Shown: positions 17,328 through 24,674 of the stretch, in pieces | Layout of the letters: the number at the start of each line of letters is the position of its first letter | Numbering within the stretch: the stretch's first letter is position 1 | From: C-114 sp963719285 | GTDB taxonomy: Bacteria; Chloroflexota; Limnocylindria; Limnocylindrales; CSP1-4 | Direction: 5' to 3' | Assembly: GCA_963719285.1 (NCBI GenBank) | Contig: CAVRBO010000001.1 | Location: forward strand, 124,001-188,000 | DNA length: 64,000 nt | Made by a program: the position numbers and the translations under genes | Notes under the pieces: generated by a model | Told to the model about the DNA's origin: nothing | The model's input: only the letters and a program-made list of their open reading frames with translations | Databases searched by the model: none

Positions 17328-17333
17328 TAGCAT
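17328..17333 (+). promoter_or_regulatory. Leaderless -10 box (TAGCAT) before the mutase gene
   Basis: TAGCAT, seven bases, then ATG 17341. No ribosome-binding sequence is present in the 57 bases before the start. Confidence 0.5.
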
Positions 17334-17340
17334 CGCGGCC

Positions 17341-19020
17341 ATGACCGACTGGTCGCGTCGCCGGCGCGCGTGGGAGCAGGCCCGGCTCGAACCCGCGCTC
17401 GAGCGAACCCCGGAACGGCAACCCCGGTTCTCCACGATCAGCGACGTCGAGGTCGATCGGCTCTACGGGCCGTGGTCGACCGACCCGGACGTGGACCCGG
17501 TCGCGCGGGTCGGGTTCCCCGGTGAGCCGCCGTTCGCCCGCGGGATCCACCCGACCGGCTACCGGAGCCGGCTCTGGACCATGCGCATGTTCGCGGGCTT
17601 CGGCTCGGCCGAGGATACGAACGTGCGCTTCCGGCGCCTGCTCGACGCCGGCCAGACCGGATTGTCGATCGCCTATGACATGCCGACCCTCTATGGCTAT
17701 GACACGGACGACCCCGAAGCGGAAGGGGAGTTCGGGACCTGCGGCGTCGCCGTGAGCAGCCTGGCCGACATGGAGGCCCTGCTCATGGGCATCCCACTCG
17801 ACCGGGTGAGCACGTCGATGACGATCAACTCTCCGGCCGCGCCGATCTGGGCGATGTATATCGCGGCGGCCGAGAAGCGCGGCGTCCCGCGCGCCGTGCT
17901 CGAGGGCACGACCCAGAACGACATCCTCAAGGAGTTCGTTGCCCAGAAGGAGTTCCTGTTCCCGCCCGAGCCGTCCATGCGCCTGGTGACCGACACGATC
18001 GAGTTCGGGACGCGCGAGCTGCCGCGCTGGAACACGATCTCGATCAGCGGCTACCACATCCGCGAAGCGGGCAGCACGGCGGTCCAGGAGCTCGCCTTCA
18101 CGATCGCCGACGGGATGGCCTACGTCGAAGCCGCCCTTGCGCGCGGCATGCGCATCGACGACTTCGCCGGTCGCCTGTCGTTCTTCTTCAACAGCCACAA
18201 CGACTTCTTCGAGGAGATCGCCAAGTTCCGCGCGTCGCGGCGGATCTGGCACCGGCTCATGACCGAGCGCTACCACGCCGAGAACGAGCGCTCGACCTGG
18301 ATGCGCTTCCACACCCAGACCGCCGGGGTGAGCCTGACCGCGCAGCAGCCGCTCAACAACCTGACCCGGGTCGCGATCCAGGCGCTCGCCGCGGTCCTCG
18401 GCGGGACGCAGTCGCTCCACACGGACGCGTACGACGAGGCCTGGGCGGTGCCGTCGGCCGAGGCCGCCCTGCTCGCCCTGCGCCAGCAGCAGATCATCGC
18501 CGAGGAGACCGGCGTGACGAACACGGTCGATCCGCTCGGCGGGAGCTGGTTCGTCGAGGCGCTCACGGACGAGACCGAGGCCGCCGTCTGGCGCTACATC
18601 GACGAGATCGACCGGCGGGGCGGGATGGTCGCCGCGATCGCCGAGGGCTATCCGCAGCGGGAGATCGCCGACGCCGCGTACCGCTACCAGCGCGAGCTCG
18701 ACGCGGGCGAGCGGGGGATCGTGGGCGTGAACCGGTTCGCCGACTCGGACGAGCCGCTGGCGATCCCGCTCCTTGAAGTGCCGGAGGCGTCACTGCGTGG
18801 CCAGCTGGCCCGCCTGGAGCGGGTCCGGCGCGAGCGCGACGGCGAGGCGGTCGCGTCGGCGCTGGCCGGATTGCGCGAGGCTGCCGGCCGGCCTGGTTCG
18901 TCCGAAACGAACCTGATGCCGCACTTCCTGCGCTGCGCGAACGCCTACGCCACGCTCGGGGAGCAGTGCGCGGTCCTGCGCCAGGTCTTCGGGGAGTACC
19001 GCGAGCCCGTCGCGGTCTGA
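17341..19020 (+). CDS. icmA: B12-dependent acyl-CoA mutase large subunit, isobutyryl-CoA mutase type
   Basis: Carbon-skeleton rearrangement of an acyl-CoA by the substrate-binding TIM-barrel subunit; 559 residues, with no cobalamin domain, so it needs the separate subunit at 31031-31435. HTQTAGVSLTAQQP and SISGYHIREAG (catalytic His239) are diagnostic of the mutase family. The residue aligning with MCM Tyr89 is Phe84 (TMRMFAGFG) and that aligning with MCM Arg207 is Gln202 (FVAQKEFLF). Phe/Gln is the known isobutyryl-CoA mutase signature; methylmalonyl-CoA mutases have Tyr/Arg. Ala111 argues against 2-hydroxyisobutyryl-CoA mutase, which has Asp there. The partner subunit and MeaB lie 14 kb away, not adjacent. 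Substrate call is inference from these residues; many databases would label it methylmalonyl-CoA mutase. Confidence 0.88.
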   Translation: MTDWSRRRRAWEQARLEPALERTPERQPRFSTISDVEVDRLYGPWSTDPDVDPVARVGFPGEPPFARGIHPTGYRSRLWTMRMFAGFGSAEDTNVRFRRLLDAGQTGLSIAYDMPTLYGYDTDDPEAEGEFGTCGVAVSSLADMEALLMGIPLDRVSTSMTINSPAAPIWAMYIAAAEKRGVPRAVLEGTTQNDILKEFVAQKEFLFPPEPSMRLVTDTIEFGTRELPRWNTISISGYHIREAGSTAVQELAFTIADGMAYVEAALARGMRIDDFAGRLSFFFNSHNDFFEEIAKFRASRRIWHRLMTERYHAENERSTWMRFHTQTAGVSLTAQQPLNNLTRVAIQALAAVLGGTQSLHTDAYDEAWAVPSAEAALLALRQQQIIAEETGVTNTVDPLGGSWFVEALTDETEAAVWRYIDEIDRRGGMVAAIAEGYPQREIADAAYRYQRELDAGERGIVGVNRFADSDEPLAIPLLEVPEASLRGQLARLERVRRERDGEAVASALAGLREAAGRPGSSETNLMPHFLRCANAYATLGEQCAVLRQVFGEYREPVAV

Positions 19021-19030
19021 GGCGACCTGG

Positions 19031-19456
19031 TCAGGGCGGAGGGTCCGACCGGAAGTCGACCGACCAGACGCCGTGGTCCGGTGTCTCGCATCCGCCGCCG
19101 ACGGTCGAACCCTCTCGTGCGATCACGCGTCCTGTGTCGTCGAGCACCTCGAGGCCCGGCACGAACCGGGCGCTATACCCGACGGGCCAGGCCAGCTCGT
19201 GGCGGGACCCGTCGGGGATCGTCATCCAGGCGCTCCGCGCATCCAGTGGCGACCCGTGAAGGAAGAAGCCGCCGGCGAATCCTGTGCCGGCGCACAGCAG
19301 ATGCACGCCATCGACCACCCAGGTCGCGACGGGAAGCCAGCGCTCGCCCGGCCCCAGCGACCGTGGAGGAGTCGGTGCCGGCGTGCCCACCGTGAGCGCG
19401 GAACACGAGCCCAGCACGATGACGAGCATGAGTGACAGAAGGGCCCGATGGATCAC
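19031..19456 (-). CDS. Small putative lipoprotein
   Basis: 141 residues from GTG 19456. The N-terminus VIHRALLSLMLVIVLGSC is a short signal peptide with a lipobox ending at Cys18. The mature part is Pro-rich then beta-like (LPVATWVVDGVHLLCAG, GYSARFVPGLEVLDD) with three further Cys. Function unknown. The internal ATG 19429 would leave too short a signal sequence. A GAGGAT box lies six bases before the GTG. Convergent with the mutase gene, ten bases apart. Confidence 0.6.
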   Translation of the reverse strand: MIHRALLSLMLVIVLGSCSALTVGTPAPTPPRSLGPGERWLPVATWVVDGVHLLCAGTGFAGGFFLHGSPLDARSAWMTIPDGSRHELAWPVGYSARFVPGLEVLDDTGRVIAREGSTVGGGCETPDHGVWSVDFRSDPPP

Positions 19457-19519
19457 GAGGCGATCCTCGGACTGCGGCTCGCCCGCGTCGAGCGATGGAA
19501 TCCCTACTACGATGGCGTG

Positions 19520-20006
19520 GTGATGTACCTGTCGGCGCTCGAGTTCCTCGAGGAGGAGCGCGACGCGTGGCGCCCCTTCGAGGCCCTGGGTGAGCTCCCC
19601 GACGAGGCGATCGAGCGGCCCGTCGCTGCCGCTCACGGCTGGTCCGGGCGCGACCTGATGGGTCATCTCGCCGGCGGACACGAGCGAGCCGTGGCCGTCG
19701 CCCGCGAGCTCGCGGTCGGCGAGACGAGCGTGACCAAGGACCGCTTGGACGCCGAATGGGCGACCGGTGGCGACGCGGTGAACGACAGCTACCTGCGCGA
19801 ATGGGCCGCGCTGCCACTCGCCGACGTCCGGAAGCGGTTCCACGATGCGCCCGGAGAGCTGCGCGGCACGCTCACCGTCGTGCCCGAGGTCCGCTGGCTC
19901 AAACACCCCACGAACATGGACGTTCCTGGCCGGCGAGACGATCGACCATTACGTGGAGCACGAGGCCGACCTGGCCGCGATCCTCGCGGCCGCGGCGACC
20001 GGCTGA
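19520..20006 (+). pseudogene. DinB/maleylpyruvate isomerase-like protein, frameshifted
   Basis: Four-helix-bundle protein of the DinB/MDMPI type, often a thiol-dependent enzyme. Visible features are LEFLEEERDAWRPFEALGEL and the family motif GWSGRDLMGHLAGGHERAV, whose His is a usual metal ligand. After WLKHPTNM the frame breaks: the plus strand has GG at 19918-19919 where one fewer base gives TFLAGETIDHYVEHEADLAAIL to TGA 20004-20006, including the last-helix His expected in the family. GTG 19520 is chosen because TACGAT (19508-19513) lies six bases upstream; ATG 19448 would overlap the divergent lipoprotein gene. Confidence 0.7.
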
Positions 20007-20012
20007 CGGCAC

Positions 20013-20345
20013 GTGGACGCGGCGGATGGTCCGACACCAACGCTCCGCGATCTCGCCGTCGAGGCCGTCGAGGCCGTCGACGGGCTCAACGAGGTCAGCT
20101 CGACCCGGGATGGCGCCGCCATCGTCTACGCGCGAGCGGGCCGTCCGTTCGCGGCCCTGACCGAGCGGGAGCTCGAGGCGCGCCTGGAGCCGTTCGTGGC
20201 GACCGCCGCGCTTCGGACGCCCGACACGACGATGTCACCCCGCGGATCCGGCTGGGTGCGCTTCGCCCCGCCGACGCTCGATCGGTACGCCGCCGACCGC
20301 GCGGTGGCCTGGATCGAGCACGCCTGGCGCCACGCCCAGGACTAG
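20013..20345 (+). CDS. Small protein resembling luciferase-domain (DUF5519) family
   Basis: 110 residues. The C-terminal two thirds (RPFAALTERELEARLEP, then AALRTPDTTMSPRGSGWVRFAP) look like the short DUF5519/luciferase-type domain found in actinobacteria, ending with a Trp-containing amphipathic helix (DRAVAWIEHAWRHA). No catalytic role can be assigned. GTG 20013 lies six bases after the DinB-like stop, so the two are probably co-transcribed. Its TAG is shared within CTAG with the convergent protease gene. Confidence 0.6.
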   Translation: MDAADGPTPTLRDLAVEAVEAVDGLNEVSSTRDGAAIVYARAGRPFAALTERELEARLEPFVATAALRTPDTTMSPRGSGWVRFAPPTLDRYAADRAVAWIEHAWRHAQD

Positions 20346-21151
20346 TGCGACAGGGCTGGTGCCGGAGGGACGAGTCCGCAGTCGGGCGTGGTGCACAGGT
20401 CGAGCCCCAGGTCCGCCAGGCCCTCGGCCAGGGGCGTGAACCCGAGCCAACCGCCGAAGTTACGACTCGTGACCCCGGCCGGGATGCCGCGCACGAGGAC
20501 GACGCCGCCGGAGTCGCCGCCACCCACCGGAACCTGGGCGGCGATCATGCACGGGAAGTACGAGCCGTCCTGGGTCGGGTCCTTGAGGTTCTCGCCCTTC
20601 TCGGCGACGATCCCACTTCGGTACACGCCCCTGCCGTCGATCTCGACCGGATCACCGATCGCGATGTCCGCGCAACCGAGTGCTCGCGTATCCGGAGCGA
20701 TGACCCGGTACCCCGCCGTGCCGAGGTCCACGATGTTCAGGTGCCCCCACGGGATGCGATCCGCGGCGACCACGAGGTAGTTCATGTCCGACGCGTGACA
20801 GGTGTGGCCGGAGTACGGGCAGCTCGCGTCCTGGGCGGTCGGGCCGAAGACGCCCTGGACGGTCTTTGCACCCGGGTCGTACGCCACCCAGCCCTCGCTG
20901 GCGCAGTGAGGGGAGGTGGTGAGCACGATCGAGTCCCCACGGCGCGCGTAGAACCCGCCGGAGCAGTACCCGGGGATCTGCTGGCCGGCGAGGACCGGCG
21001 GCGCGTAGACCGGCGTGGTCCGCCGCGGCTGCGTGACGACGCCCACGAGCCAAAAGGCGCCGATCCCGAGCAGCAGACCCGCCAACCCGACCGTGATGAG
21101 CCGGACCAGGCGAGCCCGGAGCCGCCGCGGTGTCGCCGCCGTCGATGCCAT
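20342..21151 (-). CDS. Membrane-anchored trypsin-like serine protease homologue
   Basis: 269 residues with one N-terminal transmembrane helix (LITVGLAGLLLGIGAFWLVGVV) and an extracytoplasmic domain. A chymotrypsin fold is suggested by YCSGGFYARRGDSIVLTTSPHC (His near a Cys, replacing the usual TAAHC), an SDMNYLVV Asp, and GGGDSGGVV carrying the presumed nucleophile Ser. Six further Cys could form disulfides. The His motif is atypical, so activity is uncertain. ATG 21151 follows a GAGG element. It shares its terminal CTAG with the neighbouring plus-strand gene. Confidence 0.7.
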   Translation of the reverse strand: MASTAATPRRLRARLVRLITVGLAGLLLGIGAFWLVGVVTQPRRTTPVYAPPVLAGQQIPGYCSGGFYARRGDSIVLTTSPHCASEGWVAYDPGAKTVQGVFGPTAQDASCPYSGHTCHASDMNYLVVAADRIPWGHLNIVDLGTAGYRVIAPDTRALGCADIAIGDPVEIDGRGVYRSGIVAEKGENLKDPTQDGSYFPCMIAAQVPVGGGDSGGVVLVRGIPAGVTSRNFGGWLGFTPLAEGLADLGLDLCTTPDCGLVPPAPALSH

Positions 21152-21268
21152 CCTGCCGCCTCATCCGTGGTGGTTCGCGCACGCGGACCGGCGACCATCC
21201 TCCGCGCCTCCACCCGAGGGCGAAACCCCCTGATAGTCACCGATCCGCGCGGCGCGGTGAAGCCGCTT

Positions 21269-21297
21269 GACCTCCGGACCGGTCGGGGTTATCGTGA
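21269..21297 (+). promoter_or_regulatory. Sigma-70-type promoter for the epimerase gene
   Basis: TTGACC (21269-21274), a 17-base spacer and TATCGT (21292-21297). This leaves a leader of roughly 100 bases before ATG 21407. The surrounding 40 bases are noticeably more AT-rich than the rest of the region. Confidence 0.5.
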
Positions 21298-21406
21298 TAC
21301 TTGTGAGTAACAGGTTATAGCGGCCACGCCGAACGGTCGGGCGCACGGGGGCCCTGAACGGGACGGCAGTGCTCGTGGGTTCACTCTCGAATCGGGGATC
21401 GATGCC

Positions 21407-22321
21407 ATGAAAGTCGTCGTCGCAGGCGGATCGGGGCTCATCGGGCGGGCGGTATGTGAGGGGCTGATCGAGGCCGGTCACGAACCCGTCGTGCTGACCC
21501 GGAACGCCGCGCGGGCGTCGGCGCGCATGCCGGGCGTGCGGGCCGTGACGTGGGATCCCCACTCGCCGGGCGCCTGGCGCGACGAGCTCGCGGGAGCGGG
21601 AGCGGTCATCAACCTCGTGGGCGAGACGATCGGCCGCTGGCCGTGGACCGCCCGCCGCCGGGCCGACCTCGTGGAGAGCCGGGTCGGGGCGACGCGCGCC
21701 CTCGTGGACGCGATCGCGGCGCAGCCGACGGAACGCCGACCGCGCGTGCTGCTGAATGGGTCGGGGACCGACCTCTATGAAGGGCGCGATGCGACGCCGG
21801 CCGACGAGGAGACACCGCCCGCCGACACGTTCCTCAGCCACCTCGTGGTCGCCTGGGAGGCCGAGGCACGCAAGGCCGAACCCCTGGGCGTCCGGGTCGT
21901 GCTCATGCGCGCGAGCCCGGTCATCGCGCCGGGCGCTCCGTCCCTGCGCCTGCTCGCGCTCCCGGTCCGCCTCTTCGTGGGTGGCCGGCTGGGCTCGGGG
22001 CGGCAATGGACGAGCTGGGTCGACATGGACGACGTGGTCGGCCTCTACCTGTGGGCACTCGACACGCCAACCATCGACGGGCCGATCAACCTGGCCGCGC
22101 CCGACACGCGATCGCAGGCCGACTTCGTCCGAGCGCTCGGCTCCGCGCTCCACCGTCCGATCTGGTTCCCGACCCCCGCCTGGCTCATCCGCCTCGTCCT
22201 CGGACAACAGGCGACGCTGGCGCTCGGCAGCCGTCGCGTCTGGCCGGCGAAGGTCCTGGCGGCGGGCTACACGTTCAGGCGCCCTCGGCTCGAGGATGCC
22301 CTCGCCAACGCGTTCGGCTGA
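21407..22321 (+). CDS. TIGR01777 family SDR epimerase (YfcH-like)
   Basis: NAD(P)-binding short-chain dehydrogenase/reductase of the extended epimerase class, 304 residues. The Rossmann motif VVAGGSGLIGRAV starts at residue 4. NLVGETIGRWPW, NGSGTDLYEGRD and the substrate-domain GSGRQWTSWVDMDDVVGLYLWAL segment are hallmarks of the family, whose substrate is unknown. It stands alone, with its own promoter upstream and a strong bidirectional terminator 30 bases downstream. Confidence 0.9.
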   Translation: MKVVVAGGSGLIGRAVCEGLIEAGHEPVVLTRNAARASARMPGVRAVTWDPHSPGAWRDELAGAGAVINLVGETIGRWPWTARRRADLVESRVGATRALVDAIAAQPTERRPRVLLNGSGTDLYEGRDATPADEETPPADTFLSHLVVAWEAEARKAEPLGVRVVLMRASPVIAPGAPSLRLLALPVRLFVGGRLGSGRQWTSWVDMDDVVGLYLWALDTPTIDGPINLAAPDTRSQADFVRALGSALHRPIWFPTPAWLIRLVLGQQATLALGSRRVWPAKVLAAGYTFRRPRLEDALANAFG

Positions 22322-22350
22322 CCGGCGCTGCCTCTGGCCCGGGACAGGGA

Positions 22351-22377
22351 ACGACCCCGGCCGATGGCCGGGGTCGT
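22351..22377. terminator. Bidirectional hairpin between epimerase and thioredoxin genes
   Basis: A perfect 12-bp stem, ACGACCCCGGCC / GGCCGGGGTCGT, with a GAT loop, between two convergent stops. No T run on either side; a GC-rich stem alone may stall polymerase in this genome. Confidence 0.65.
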
Positions 22378-22397
22378 CCTCAAGGAGGAGCGAAGGA

Positions 22398-22748
22398 TTA
22401 CGAGGCGCTGGCCTTCGGGGCGGCGAACTCGGCGAGCCCGAACTGGGACTCGAGCTGCTCGAGCGGCTTGAAGCCGATCACGCCCGTCGGCTGCTGGCCC
22501 GGCTTGAAAAAGGCGATCGTGGGGATGCTCATGATGTTGAACATCCGCGAAAGCCCGGGGTTGGCGTCGACATCGACCTTGACGACGTCGACCTGGCCCT
22601 CGTACTTGGCCGCGAGCTTCTCCATCTCGGGCGCGACCATCTTGCAGGGGCCGCACCAGACGGCCCAGAAGTCGACGACGGTCGGCTTGTCGTTGTTGAG
22701 GACGAGCGCCTCGAAGGTCGCATCGGTCGCTACTTTGATCTCGGCCAT
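22398..22748 (-). CDS. trxA: Thioredoxin
   Basis: Cytoplasmic disulfide reductase, 116 residues. The active site WCGPC (Cys32, Cys35) follows the DFWAVW strand, and the cis-proline loop SIPT is present near residue 77. It has a few extra Ala/Ser residues at the C-terminus. It lies 47 bases downstream of an ArsR regulator on the same strand with an AAAGGAT ribosome site, so the two are likely one operon and the regulator may respond to metal or redox signals. Confidence 0.95.
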   Translation of the reverse strand: MAEIKVATDATFEALVLNNDKPTVVDFWAVWCGPCKMVAPEMEKLAAKYEGQVDVVKVDVDANPGLSRMFNIMSIPTIAFFKPGQQPTGVIGFKPLEQLESQFGLAEFAAPKASAS

Positions 22749-22795
22749 CGCCGGGTGATCCTTTCTCCCGCATCGCGGGATCGAACGTGTGGCCC

Positions 22796-23095
22796 TTAGC
22801 GGGCGAGCGTCTGGATGAGTGCATAGGCCTCGAGGATCCGGGGATCCGCGAGGCGGTAGTAGATCGTGCTCCCTTCCCGGCGGGACTCCACCAGGCCGGC
22901 CGACCGCAGCACCGCGAGGTGCTGGCTCATGTTCGGGACCTGGCAGCCGACCCGCGAGGAGAGGTCGCTGACTGAGAGCTCACCGGCGGCCAGGGACTCC
23001 AGGACGCACAGGCGCTTGGGATCCGACAGCGCACGACCCACGGCGGCGAACCGCACGCGATCCGTGTCGCTCGAGATCGTGGCCGAGGTGGGCAT
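22796..23095 (-). CDS. ArsR family transcriptional regulator
   Basis: 99-residue winged-helix repressor. AVGRALSDPKRLCVLESLAAGELSV and the recognition helix region VGCQVPNMSQHLAVLRSAGLVESRR are typical, followed by the wing GSTIYYRL. There is a Cys at GCQVP in the DNA-binding part, which could be a redox or metal ligand. ATG 23095 is seven bases after a CACAAT box. An operator-like palindrome sits inside its promoter, so autoregulation is likely, with thioredoxin as the co-regulated gene. Confidence 0.9.
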   Translation of the reverse strand: MPTSATISSDTDRVRFAAVGRALSDPKRLCVLESLAAGELSVSDLSSRVGCQVPNMSQHLAVLRSAGLVESRREGSTIYYRLADPRILEAYALIQTLAR

Positions 23096-23102
23096 CGCAC
23101 GG

Positions 23103-23134
23103 ATTGTGTCACTCCTTGCGCAAGTACGCAAGTA
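23103..23134 (-). promoter_or_regulatory. ArsR promoter with embedded operator
   Basis: Minus strand: TTGCGT (23131-23126), a 17-base spacer, CACAAT (23108-23103), then seven bases to ATG. The spacer contains the perfect palindrome CTTGCGCAAG (23115-23124), and CGCAAGTA is tandemly repeated at 23119-23134 on the plus strand. A bound ArsR dimer here would block polymerase. Confidence 0.55.
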
Positions 23135-23191
23135 GGAACGACGGGAGCGCGGTCGCGGCTCCACGGATGGACCCTCTGCGATACTCCGTCG

Positions 23192-24202
23192 ATGCCCGAC
23201 CACATCGTCACCCTCGAGGCGATCCTGGCCGCTCGCGCGGTCGTCGCGGGCCGCGTCCATCGGACGCCCATGCTCTCGTCGGCGACCGCTGCCCGTACCC
23301 TGGCGCTCGCCGGCGGCCCCGCCGTCGCCGAGGCGACGATCTATCTCAAGGCCGAGCACCTCCAGGTCACCGGCTCGTTCAAGCCTCGCGGGATGACGAA
23401 CAAGGTCGCGTCCCTCACGACCCGGGAACGCGCGCGTGGGATCGTGACGTTGTCCGCCGGCAATGCCGCCCAGGCGTACGCGTGGGCCGGGCGCGAGGCC
23501 GGGGTCCGTGCCACGGTCGTGATGCCGGCCCAGGCCGTCCGCTCCAAGGTCGATGCCTGCCTGGGCTACGGAGCCGAGGTCGTGCTCCACGGCGCGCACG
23601 TCGGGGAGACGCTCGCGCGGGTCCGCGAGCTCGAAGCGGAGCGTGGCCTGGTGTACTGCCACCCGTTCGACGATCCGGCGGTCATCGCCGGCCACGGGAG
23701 CGCAGGCCTCGAGATCCTGGACGACCTGCCCGAGGTCGACGTGGTCGTCGTCGGTGTGGGTGGCGGCGGCCTCATCAGCGGGATCGCGGCGGCCATCAAG
23801 GAGCGCCGGCCCGAGGCGCGGGTCTACGGCGTGGAGCCGGACGGCGCGAACTCCATGACCCTGTCCCTCGAGCGGGCGGAGATCGTCACGATCCAGCCGT
23901 CGACCGTGGCCGACGGCCTGGCGGCCCCGTTCGCCGGGGCCTGGACGCTGGCCATGGTCCGGCGCTATGTCGATGGCATCGTCCTCCTGGACGATGCCAC
24001 CATCCTGGCGGGTGTCCGGTTCGGCGCGGAGCGGATGAAGCAGGTCCTCGAACCGGCCGGGGCGGCCGCCCTGGCGGCCGTGCTCTTCAACCGCATCCCG
24101 ATCCGCGCAGGCGAGCGGGTGTGCGTCGTGGGATCCGGCGGCAACGTCGAGATCGGGCGGCTGGGTGCGCTCCTCGAGATGGCGACCCCGCTACCGACCT
24201 GA
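23192..24202 (+). CDS. Threonine ammonia-lyase (threonine dehydratase)
   Basis: PLP-dependent conversion of threonine to 2-oxobutanoate and ammonia. Lys64 in TGSFKPRG is the PLP lysine; LSAGNAAQA, the phosphate loop VGVGGGGLISG and the late GSGGNVEI complete the fold-type II signature. At 336 residues it lacks the C-terminal ACT domain of biosynthetic IlvA, so it is catabolic-type (TdcB-like) or a serine/threonine racemase-dehydratase relative. The product 2-oxobutanoate would feed propionyl-CoA. GATACT lies six bases before ATG 23192. Confidence 0.88.
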   Translation: MPDHIVTLEAILAARAVVAGRVHRTPMLSSATAARTLALAGGPAVAEATIYLKAEHLQVTGSFKPRGMTNKVASLTTRERARGIVTLSAGNAAQAYAWAGREAGVRATVVMPAQAVRSKVDACLGYGAEVVLHGAHVGETLARVRELEAERGLVYCHPFDDPAVIAGHGSAGLEILDDLPEVDVVVVGVGGGGLISGIAAAIKERRPEARVYGVEPDGANSMTLSLERAEIVTIQPSTVADGLAAPFAGAWTLAMVRRYVDGIVLLDDATILAGVRFGAERMKQVLEPAGAAALAAVLFNRIPIRAGERVCVVGSGGNVEIGRLGALLEMATPLPT

Positions 24203-24213
24203 GGCCTCGGCGC

Positions 24214-24654
24214 CTACTCCATCCCCAGCTCGTCCAGGCGCTCCTCGTCGATGCCGAGATGGTGGGCGAGCTCGTGCAGGATGGTGATCCGGATCTCGTC
24301 GGCGAGGTCCTCGAGGTCGGGGAAGTCCTCGATCAGGGGGATCCGGAAGAGGCTGATCTTGTTCGGGATCGGGAACGTGTCGGCGCCCCACTCGGTCCGC
24401 GGGATGCCCTCGTACAGGCCGTACAGGGTCTCGTCGCCGTGCAGGTCGTTCTCGCGCCGCTGTTGCGCGTTCGGCTCGTCCTCGATGACGATCGCGACCT
24501 CGTCGAGCGCGCGGTCGAATGGCGGTGGGATCTCGTCCAGGACCCCTTCGACGACCCGCTCGAAGAGGTCGTCCGCGAGGTGCGCGGCGAGGCGCCGGGC
24601 GCGCAGGGCGCGGGTCGGGCGGCCGGTCCGGGAGCCGCGATGGCGCTTCGGCAT
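24214..24654 (-). CDS. Metallopeptidase family protein (zincin)
   Basis: 146 residues of the small zincin-like family found widely in actinobacteria and Chloroflexota. The motif TILHELAHHLGIDEERLDELG supplies HExxH plus a downstream Glu/Asp cluster for zinc. NKISLFRIPLIEDF is also conserved. The N-terminus is Arg-rich. Function is unknown. ATG 24654 is divergent from the 24675 gene, only 20 bases away, with interlocking -10 boxes. Confidence 0.85.
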   Translation of the reverse strand: MPKRHRGSRTGRPTRALRARRLAAHLADDLFERVVEGVLDEIPPPFDRALDEVAIVIEDEPNAQQRRENDLHGDETLYGLYEGIPRTEWGADTFPIPNKISLFRIPLIEDFPDLEDLADEIRITILHELAHHLGIDEERLDELGME

Positions 24655-24662
24655 CGTCCGCC

Positions 24663-24669
24663 TATCCTA
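24663..24669. promoter_or_regulatory. Overlapping divergent -10 boxes
   Basis: TATCCTA reads TATCCT on the plus strand, six bases before GTG 24675, and TAGGAT on the minus strand, nine bases before ATG 24654. The whole intergenic space is 20 bases, so both leaderless transcripts would use the same unwound DNA. Confidence 0.45.
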
Positions 24670-24674
24670 CGGCC

